This document shows, piece after piece, positions 57,894 through 64,000 of a stretch of DNA of 64,000 bases. This DNA comes from JAGVSR01 sp031413815. GTDB lineage: Bacteria; Pseudomonadota; Alphaproteobacteria; Rhizobiales; Hyphomicrobiaceae. The stretch lies in NCBI GenBank assembly GCA_031413815.1, contig JANOFU010000051.1:1-64000 (forward strand), given 5' to 3'. The position numbers and the translations under genes are program-made. The notes under the pieces are model-generated. The model was given only the letters and a program-made list of their open reading frames with translations. It made no database searches and was not told where the DNA came from. Within the stretch, counting starts at the first letter, position 1. The number at the start of each line of letters is the position of its first letter.

Positions 57894-58775
57894 TTATGGC
57901 GTCGGCGCGGACGGTGTGGCCGCACTGGCCTCAGGCGCAACAGAACCAGACGTGGTCGAAGTGGACGACGAATCCGCTGGCTTTGCGGCGTCCCCCAACG
58001 TGGACGCAGACCCATCAGCCGGCGTCACCTCGGCTGGCGTCGAAGACGCGGCCGCATCGGCAGGCTTGGCATCCGCCGGAGCGGCCGTTGCAGCATCTGC
58101 TGGCTTGGCATCTGTCGCAGCGGGCGTTGCTGTGTCAGTTGCCGCGGGAGCATCTGCAGGCGTTGTCGCGCCGGCAGCCGGGGCATCGGCTGGTTTCGCA
58201 TCAGCCGCCTTCGCATCAGGCGATGCCGCTGCCGGATCCGATGGCTTTGCATCCGTCGCGGTCACAGCAGCATCTGCTGGCGTCGCATCAGTGGTTGTGG
58301 CCACGGGCGTTGCCGCATCAACTGGCGTCGTGACGGGTGTCGCCGTCACATCCGTTGGCTTGACCTCGGTCGCAGCGGCGTCTGAGGGCTTCACGTCTGT
58401 GGCTGGTACGACAGGCACCGGTTCCGTCGTGACGGGCGTGACAGCGGCATCAGTCTTCGTCTCGACGGCCGCCGGTGCCAGCGTCGCAGCTGTGGGATCA
58501 GCTGAGGGTGCCGCCGTGCCATCAGCCTTTGCAATCTCGCCGGAGATAATCGCATCGACCTTCTTCATGGCCTCTTCGATTCCAGCCTTGGCTGATTTCA
58601 ACTCCTCCATGCCGGTGGCGGTCGCCGTCACGCGATCCGTCAGCGTCTTGATCTGCCCTTCAGCGCTTTTCAATTGGCGCACGGCTTCATTGCGCGAGGC
58701 CGTCATCCAGCCAGCCAATGCCAGTGAAAACATCGTTGCCAAAACCAAAATCAGGTTCTTCGTGGACCCAAACAT
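57894..58775 (-). CDS. membrane-anchored Ala/Pro/Thr-rich repeat protein
   Basis: A 293-residue protein; ATG 58775 has AGGAGA seven bases upstream, which decides the start. Residues 1-22 (MFGSTKNLILVLATMFSLALAG) are a signal anchor; residues about 28-75 form a coiled coil (AVRQLKSAEGQIKTLTDRVTATATGMEELKSAKAGIEEAMKKVDAII). The remaining 200 residues are low complexity, built from irregular DAKPADA, DATPADA and TPVTTPVD units, with almost no aromatic residue. It is likely a periplasmic, wall-spanning or scaffolding protein. A long open frame exists on the plus strand over the same DNA because of the repeats, but it lacks a ribosome-binding site and domain logic. Confidence 0.7.
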   Translation of the reverse strand: MFGSTKNLILVLATMFSLALAGWMTASRNEAVRQLKSAEGQIKTLTDRVTATATGMEELKSAKAGIEEAMKKVDAIISGEIAKADGTAAPSADPTAATLAPAAVETKTDAAVTPVTTEPVPVVPATDVKPSDAAATEVKPTDVTATPVTTPVDAATPVATTTDATPADAAVTATDAKPSDPAAASPDAKAADAKPADAPAAGATTPADAPAATDTATPAATDAKPADAATAAPADAKPADAAASSTPAEVTPADGSASTLGDAAKPADSSSTSTTSGSVAPEASAATPSAPTP

Positions 58776-58958
58776 CTGAACTCTCCTAGCGCCTCTTTTG
58801 TTGTCGCGAGCCGGCCGCACACCGCCAAAAGTGTTCCGATCGTCCGGACCCGATCCGTCATCACTGTAAGCAATTAGGTGGCCGAGGTGAACACCTGACT
58901 TGAGATAACTGCAATGCCGCTTTGCGGTTGCAACAAAATCTCTTTCCGGCAAACAAAA

Positions 58959-59376
<418 letters not shown>

Positions 59377-59380
59377 GGTT

Positions 59381-59409
59381 TATAAAGGTATGACGGCAGG
59401 GTACGTCAA
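59381..59409 (-). promoter_or_regulatory. sigma-70 promoter of rnpB
   Basis: On the minus strand TTGACG (59404-59409) and TTTATA (59381-59386) are 17 bp apart. Transcription would start near 59374-59375, which is the first base of the P1 helix, so promoter and RNA end agree. Confidence 0.8.
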
Positions 59410-59503
59410 GGAGGAATAGGGGGAGGTGGAGTTGAGACTGAGGAGTAACGCAAAGAGATATCTGTCGTGCCGGCCAAGCCGTTCTTTGCGATCTCGAACC
59501 GTC

Positions 59504-59555
59504 GTCATCCCCGCGCCCTTGAGCGCAGCGAAAGGAAAGCACGGCGGGGACCCAG
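59504..59555. repeat. REP-like palindromic element
   Basis: GTCATCCCCGCGCC at the left and GGCGGGGACCCAG at the right frame an imperfect palindrome, related to the elements near 38.5 and 50.4 kb. Confidence 0.65.
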
Positions 59556-59783
59556 TCAAGCCGCGGACTTGGTGAGATGTGAAAGCGAGCAAGGTGCCTT
59601 CTTCTTTTCCCTTTGACCCTTGTCTGGATGGCCGCCTGTCGTGCCGCTGGCACGATCCCTCGGGGACGCGGCCATGACGGGAAAGAGTGGGTGTGGGATT
59701 CAGGGTGTCGGGTGTTGAGTAAGTGACATGCCGTCATATTGCCCGGTCCTCAAGAACCCTACACCCGGCACCCTGAACCCTCT

Positions 59784-60247
59784 TTTCACTGCCGCCGCAC
59801 TCCGCGATCTTGCGATCCTTATTCTCTCTGTCATCCCGGCCGAGCCGGTCTTCGCGGCGAGAGCCGGGATCCAGGAGAGATGGCGGCGAAGCCGTCGTGA
59901 TGGTGTGCATCCATTTTTCGCGCCTTCGGCAGTGTTGTGCTGGGTCCCGGATCTCGCACGCAAGTTGGCGCGCTTCGTCCGGGATGACAGAGTTCTTTTT
60001 CACGGCTCCCGCACTCCGCGATCTTGCGATCCTTATTCTCTCTGTCATCCCGGCCGAGCCGGTCTTCGCGGCGAGAGCCGGGATCCAGGAGAGATGGCGG
60101 CGAAGCCGTCGTGATGGTGTGCATCCATTGTTCGTGCCTTCGGCGGTTTTGTGCTGGGTCCCGGATCTCGCGCGCAAATTGGCGTGCTTCGTCCGGGATG
60201 ACAGAGTTCTTTTTCACGGCTCCCGCACTCCGCGATCTTGCGATCCG
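59784..60247. repeat. 214-bp tandem repeat, about 2.2 copies, built from REP-like elements
   Basis: Copies start near 59784, 59998 and 60212 with an exact period of 214 bp; the third breaks off after about 35 bp. Copies 1 and 2 differ at only a few positions. Each unit contains CTGTCATCCCGGCCGAGCC to AGAGCCGGGATCCAGG and, 70 bp later, the inverse GGGTCCCGGATC to GTCCGGGATGACAG, so each unit is a pair of REP palindromes. Several open frames across it repeat in step and are not genes. Confidence 0.92.
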
Positions 60248-60623
60248 CAGAGAGACGGCTGAGGGGTGCGGGGCGGCCGGAGCCGCTCGGGTCGTCCTGG
60301 TGTATTGGGTAGCGACGCGAGCCGCCCCGCGACAGGATTTTGGGCCTATGAGCGCCCGTTACGCGGTTTCCCCGCTTCCCGGACTTGCACCGGGTGGACG
60401 AACTGAGCCTTCCATGGACGAGCTTGCGTAAAGCTCCTCAATGAAACCTGCCTCCCGCTCCACACCGTTGAGACGCCTCTTAAGCAGCGCCCCCTCACGG
60501 ACCGGGATAGCGCGGAGTATGGGTGCGGTTTCGAACGCGGGGATAACTTCGGCTGAAAGTTTCCAGCGGCGTTCGCGCATCGCGGTTAATCGTTCAGTTT
60601 TGGGCTGGCAACCAGCCGCGACC

Positions 60624-60766
60624 GGTGCCTGGCATCGCCTTGGGTGCTTGAACGACCGCGGTGCCAGGCACCAGGGATCGGGCATTCGGGCTCACAACAT
60701 GACGGCCTGATGCCAGGCACCTTGACGCGCTGCTCACGGCGTTTGGTGCGATCGGTGTCAGACACC
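60624..60766. repeat. cluster of four hairpin-family cores
   Basis: GGTGCCTGGCATC (60624-60636), GGTGCCAGGCACC (60660-60672), GATGCCAGGCACC (60709-60721) and GGTGTCAGACACC (60754-60766) lie within 143 bp. They can pair with each other in several ways. The cluster lies just past the stop of the DUF3829-like gene (60812, minus strand). The rest of the gap from 60248 to 60623 shows no supported gene. Confidence 0.75.
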
Positions 60767-60811
60767 ACACAAGCCGACACCGGCCAAGCCCGGTGGCGCG
60801 CGCCGCGCGCA

Positions 60812-61885
60812 CTACGGCAAATACCTCAGCCGGCTCTGCGCAATCGGGCTCACGTTGTTCATCAGATCAAAATAGACCTGCACAATCTGCTGCGTCATTT
60901 GCCCACCACCCTCAAAATCTTTGCCCCCGCTCTTGACGAGCCCAGAGTGCAGGGCGGTCAGCATCTCAAGCAGTTTCTTCGGCAACGGCTTCAGGTCTTC
61001 GAGGTCTTCAGGATTCTCGGCCGCAAATTGATCGAACGCAGCCACCGCCGCGGCATATCCTTTCATTGCTTCACCCATGCCTGTCACGTCGATCAACACC
61101 TCAGGTAATTTGACTTTACCGAACATCAACTCCTCGAACTTTTCACCCGAAGTATCCGGACCGATTTGACTCAACTGCTCATCGAAAATTTCACTCGACA
61201 TCGGCTCGGGTTTGGCACGCGGGAAAAAGTCGATCACGCGGTTTACGGTGTACTGCACGTTCGCGGCCTGCCACGCTTTTGACTGGCCGTCACGCGCCTC
61301 CATCTCTGCGATCTCTTGGCCTTCGACAACACGCACGAAACGACGCAACTCAGGCATCATGGCGTCGCGCTCTTTCAGAAATGCGGGGACCAGCGGAACG
61401 ATCTTTTTGTGCAGTTCCTGGCCCATTGCCGCCTTGTCCGTCGCATAGCCCTTATTGTCGTAGTAGGCGGCCGCTTCGCTCAAGACCGGCGCAACCGCGA
61501 GATAGGCATCGATACAGCGCTTCATCGCCTCGTCGAGTTTGGGCACCAGCGGCGCTTTCGCGATTGCCTCGCGTGTCACCTCAACCTGGGTATCAGAGAC
61601 CAGGACCTCATAGAGGCCATAGTCGATGTAGCGCTCGTTGCCCGTCGGTCCAGTTTTCAGGTTGACCCATTCGCGATAGCGGTCCCACGAGTCGGACACT
61701 CGGTCCATGGTCTTCGTCATCTCGATGTAGAGGTTGGCTTTCTCCACTGCGGGCTGAACCTGTTCCTGTCCAGCACGCGCTGAGCCAGCGAACGGCACTC
61801 CACATCCAGTCATCGCTGTGACGATCATCAGGATATGAAGGGTTAGAATTGCTGACGTGACTGACGGTGATTGCGGCGCGCGCAT
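60812..61885 (-). CDS. DUF3829 (YiiG-like) lipoprotein
   Basis: A 357-residue protein. ATG 61885 (MRAPQSPSV) follows GAGGAT. The signal ends in a lipobox-like TAMTGCG (Cys near residue 28). The mature part is helical, with KANLYIEMTKTMDRVSDSWDRYREWVN, LDEAMKRCIDAYLAVAPVLSEAAAYYDNKGYATD and LVPAFLKERDAMMPELRRFV, following the DUF3829/YiiG pattern (N-x-Y-I near the start, then DAYxxxxxxLxxxxxxxxxYY). E. coli YiiG is a lipoprotein of unclear function. Likely outer-membrane attached, as there is no Asp after the Cys. Confidence 0.82.
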   Translation of the reverse strand: MRAPQSPSVTSAILTLHILMIVTAMTGCGVPFAGSARAGQEQVQPAVEKANLYIEMTKTMDRVSDSWDRYREWVNLKTGPTGNERYIDYGLYEVLVSDTQVEVTREAIAKAPLVPKLDEAMKRCIDAYLAVAPVLSEAAAYYDNKGYATDKAAMGQELHKKIVPLVPAFLKERDAMMPELRRFVRVVEGQEIAEMEARDGQSKAWQAANVQYTVNRVIDFFPRAKPEPMSSEIFDEQLSQIGPDTSGEKFEELMFGKVKLPEVLIDVTGMGEAMKGYAAAVAAFDQFAAENPEDLEDLKPLPKKLLEMLTALHSGLVKSGGKDFEGGGQMTQQIVQVYFDLMNNVSPIAQSRLRYLP

Positions 61886-62349
61886 CGTATCCTCACCCAA
61901 AAAATCACTTTCAAAATCCGTGTACACGCGGCTGGGCCGCGGGCGTCTGACGCGAGACTACACCGGCGAATGCGGAGACGCACGGGGGGCACACTTCGAC
62001 ACGCAGAACATTTGAATGGGCAGGGTTAAAACTGCGGTCGTAGGCCGGGTCGAGGCCGCCGCGCGGCTTTCGCAATCATGCCACACGGCGCGACCGAAAC
62101 CCAACGCGGCGCGCTCGAACATGCTGACAAGCGTGTTGGGCTTCGCAAGAGGCCGAAACCTGCCCGCAAGGCAAGGCACACCTAACGGCGTGAGGACATG
62201 ACCCGAATTCTCAGCACTGGGAACTTAGGGATCGTGTCCCGGTCAAGGCACTGAGTTTCGACCGCGCACAGAAGGGTCAGGCACGTCGCGGGCGGTTTTA
62301 CGGATAGAAGATGATGCGAAGTGCCTAGCCCCGTCCGTGCGCCGCGTTC
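61886..62349. other. 464-bp intergenic stretch
   Basis: No supported gene on either strand. A degenerate hairpin-family element is present (GGGTCAGGCAC at 62274-62284 and GTGCCTAGCCC at 62321-62331), next to the stop of the 62350 gene. It should contain the promoter for the DUF3829-like gene near its left end. Confidence 0.4.
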
Positions 62350-62565
62350 TCAACCCCGCGTCAGGGCGGTGGCGTGATGCACGGGCCGGTAGCGGCGGGC
62401 CTTGATGGTGATGCGTTCGCCAATCAGAGGCTGCGGCTGGCCCTGGATGACGAAAATGACCGACAATCCGCTATCGGTGACCAGCAGGCCATAATTCCCC
62501 GTCCAGGATCGCACGACGCCTGAGAAGACGTGAGTGCCTGGTTCAAAGAGATCGACGTCATCCAT
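62350..62565 (-). CDS. small protein of unknown function
   Basis: A 71-residue protein from ATG 62565 with TTGGAG seven bases upstream (the frame extends to 62628). The sequence MDDVDLFEPGTHVFSGVVRSWTGNYGLLVTDSGLSVIFVIQGQPQPLIGERITIKARRYRPVHHATAL is strand-rich and reads like a small OB- or cold-shock-like barrel, though RNP motifs are not clear. I do not recognise a family. Codon use and the ribosome-binding site support it. Confidence 0.6.
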   Translation of the reverse strand: MDDVDLFEPGTHVFSGVVRSWTGNYGLLVTDSGLSVIFVIQGQPQPLIGERITIKARRYRPVHHATALTRG

Positions 62566-62674
62566 CACGTTCTCCAACCCACTGAGCCGGCCTGTGCACG
62601 CCGGTGGCGGCCCGTCCCACAACCGCATAGTCTGCCGGAGATTAGCACGCCGATTTCGACGGCGGTGTGGTGAC

Positions 62675-63445
62675 TTAGGAACCGGCTTGCGCGGGAAGAG
62701 CGTTTATCAGCTTGCGGAGCGTGGCCAGCGTCGAGGCGTCGAGCCGGCTGTCGATGCGGGCCGGGCGGAAGTGCAGTTGAAAGGCGCGCAGAACGAACGC
62801 CATGGCCTCGTCGATGGGCCCGGACGCCGCAATGCCATAGCCGTATTGGGCCAGAAGCTTGCGGGCTTCAGTGACGGCCTTGCCATCCGCACCCAAACCC
62901 AAGCCTTCGCCGCCGTCTTTGATCCGCGCTGGCCGCACCCACAATCCGACGCCTTTGCGAGACAATCCGGGCCAGTCGAATTTCTCGCCCGGATCAATCT
63001 TGCGGGATGGCGCGATGTCCGAGTGCGCCAAGACGCGCTCCGGTGCGATGCCATGCCGGGCGATGATGTCCTGACACAAAACGGTCACAGCTTGCATCTG
63101 CGCCTTCGGAAAATCGGGATACCCGCCCGCGTGCCCAGGGTTCTGGATCTCGATGCCGATCGACGCAGAGTTGATGTCAGTTTCGCCGTGCCACGACGAC
63201 AACCCGGCATGCCAGGCGCGCTTCGCTTCAGCGACCATTTGAATGATGCGGCCATCGACATCGATAACATAGTGACACGACACCTTGCAGTCGGGCCGTG
63301 ACAGCACATCGAGCGAGCGCTCAACGGTTTCAAGGCCGGTGTAGTGCAGCACCAAAATTGTGGGTGTAAGACCGCGCAGCCGCGGCTCAATGTTGGGCGA
63401 AGCAAACAGATCCGTGACCAACGGACTATCGGGCCGCTTGATCAT
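62675..63445 (-). CDS. N-acetylmuramoyl-L-alanine amidase, AmpD-like with C-terminal peptidoglycan-binding domain
   Basis: A 256-residue protein of the amidase_2 family. Zinc ligands and catalytic residues: His34 in TILVLHYTG, the SCHYVIDVDGRIIQMVAEAKRAWHAG block, SIGIEIQNPGH and the second His and Asp in RVLAHSDIAPSRKIDPGEKFDW. The last 70 residues form a PGRP-type peptidoglycan-binding helical domain (MAFVLRAFQLHFRPARIDSRLDASTLATLRKL), as in AmiD. No signal peptide is visible, which fits cytoplasmic cleavage of anhydro-muropeptides. Its ATG overlaps the stop of the TerB/DnaJ gene (ATGA). Confidence 0.93.
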   Translation of the reverse strand: MIKRPDSPLVTDLFASPNIEPRLRGLTPTILVLHYTGLETVERSLDVLSRPDCKVSCHYVIDVDGRIIQMVAEAKRAWHAGLSSWHGETDINSASIGIEIQNPGHAGGYPDFPKAQMQAVTVLCQDIIARHGIAPERVLAHSDIAPSRKIDPGEKFDWPGLSRKGVGLWVRPARIKDGGEGLGLGADGKAVTEARKLLAQYGYGIAASGPIDEAMAFVLRAFQLHFRPARIDSRLDASTLATLRKLINALPAQAGS

Positions 63446-64000
63446 GCGCGGCGGCCCCGCGTGCGGTCGGTCTGGATCGCATCATAGGCCGCATTGATGG
63501 CGGCGAGTTTTACCGTTGCCGCCTTGATGACGGCTGGCGGCGCGCCCTGCCCCATGAGACGATCGGGATGATTGCGTTGAACGAGTTTCACATATTGCGC
63601 ACGGATTTCGCGCTCACTGGCGTCAGGCGCCACATCAAGAACGGCATAAGGGCTCTCCGGGTCATGCACGAACATCGCCTTGATGCGGCGGAAGCGCGCG
63701 TCGCTATAGCCGAAGATCTTAGCAACCTCACGCAGGAACTGGTCTTCGGCCGGGTGTAAGACCCCGTCGGCGCAGGCAATATACATGAGGCAATCAAAGA
63801 CCTGACGTTTGGTACGCGACTCGGCCTGCAGCAGCGTGTTGATGCGCCCGGCATAGGTTTGAAACCCAGCGGTGTCCGACTTGGCCAAGTCATAGAGCCT
63901 GCGAATGCGGACGCACTCTTGAGGGCTCGCTTCCAAGAAGCGCTCGAACGCCTCTGCTTCGGCCTTCACTGCAACGCCATCCGCGGCGGCCATTTTGGCG
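63442..64000 (-). CDS. TerB/DnaJ (DjlA-like) protein, partial at window end
   Basis: The minus-strand frame is open to the window edge; the ATG at 63993 lies inside the TerB domain (AKMAAADGVAVKAEAEAFERFL), so the true start is outside. Residues visible: the second TerB half (LLQAESRTKRQVFDCLMYIACADGVLHPAEDQFLREVAKIFGYSDARFRRIKAMF) and a C-terminal J domain (SPYAVLDVAPDASEREIRAQYVKLVQRNHPDRLM, with HPD). This is the DjlA layout; alphaproteobacterial members lack the membrane helix of E. coli DjlA. It is coupled to the amidase gene downstream. Confidence 0.9.
   Translation of the reverse strand, partial: AKMAAADGVAVKAEAEAFERFLEASPQECVRIRRLYDLAKSDTAGFQTYAGRINTLLQAESRTKRQVFDCLMYIACADGVLHPAEDQFLREVAKIFGYSDARFRRIKAMFVHDPESPYAVLDVAPDASEREIRAQYVKLVQRNHPDRLMGQGAPPAVIKAATVKLAAINAAYDAIQTDRTRGRRA

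Noticed and set aside
57832..58779. Plus-strand open frame of 315 codons across the Ala/Pro-rich gene
   Set aside because: It is the mirror of a repetitive minus-strand gene that has a ribosome-binding site, signal anchor and coiled coil. The plus frame has no convincing start signal and only low-complexity Ala/Ser/Gly/Val sequence.
59728..60262. Several overlapping frames of about 130-150 codons on both strands in the 214-bp repeat
   Set aside because: They repeat in step with the 214-bp period and arise from REP-like palindromes; no ribosome-binding sites.
60359..60580. Minus-strand frame of 74 codons starting MRERRWKLSAEVIPAF and ending GASPGSGETA
   Set aside because: The composition is somewhat protein-like, and the DNA near its end (GGTGCAAGTCC-type) reminded me of group II intron or riboswitch sequence, but I could not support a gene, an intron or a riboswitch. 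Left as unexplained.

Overview
The window reads as a chromosomal segment of a moderately GC-rich alphaproteobacterium. The main evidence is a circularly permuted two-piece tmRNA gene with an ANDNYAEAALAA tag, an alpha-type SspB adaptor beside it, the gene order thyA-folA-hflK-hflC-DUF2065-degP, and amidase and rnpB genes upstream of mraZ-rsmH-ftsL-ftsI. The genus cannot be fixed from the sequence; a relative of the Hyphomicrobiales or Micropepsales is a reasonable guess. No prophage, complete insertion sequence or CRISPR array was seen.

Layout. 1-1.9 kb: the end of a 2-hydroxyacid dehydrogenase gene, a small exported protein and a methyltransferase. 2.1-15.6 kb: a complete Wzx/Wzy-type exopolysaccharide locus, with export protein, outer-membrane barrel, a Wzc/GumC-like co-polymerase whose kinase motifs are degenerate, a priming phosphoglycosyltransferase, Wzy-like polymerase, Wzx-like flippase and four glycosyltransferases. 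15.8-23 kb: a FecA-like TonB-dependent receptor with a very long Pro/Ala-rich spacer, facing an operon of a small secreted protein, exbB, exbD and tonB. 23-26 kb: a soluble histidine kinase followed by a HerA-type ATPase. 26-34.6 kb, minus strand: rfbC, pssA, psd, degP, DUF2065, hflC, hflK, folA, a lipoprotein and thyA. 34.8-38.5 kb: GIY-YIG protein, flavoprotein, CPBP protease, ssrA and sspB. 38.7-50.2 kb: aminopeptidase P, PrmA, DUF3754 protein, a membrane J-domain protein, bactofilin, an RTX-repeat protein, tRNA-Leu(UAA), a ceramidase-like membrane protein and a thioredoxin-like protein. 50.5-54.3 kb, minus strand: ftsI, ftsL, rsmH, mraZ, with MraZ-type operator repeats over the promoter; the cluster stops after ftsI. 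54.3-57.7 kb: an accessory segment with three tandem short secreted peptides, two of them with the same mature sequence, then an AraC-type regulator and two small exported proteins. 57.9-64 kb: an Ala/Pro-rich anchored protein, rnpB, REP-like and 214-bp tandem repeats, a DUF3829-like lipoprotein, an AmpD-like amidase and a TerB/DnaJ protein cut by the window end.

Most likely undescribed system: the peptide locus at 54.8-55.4 kb. Two ORFs with clearly different signal peptides encode an identical predicted 16-residue mature peptide inside a perfect 90-nt repeat. A third peptide gene has a related signal peptide but a different product, and an AraC-family regulator follows. Other points of interest are the ssrA-sspB neighbourhood, the Wzc homologue without a usable Walker A lysine, the truncated dcw cluster, and a dispersed family of perfect hairpins with GGTGYCWGRCACC-like cores at gene ends.
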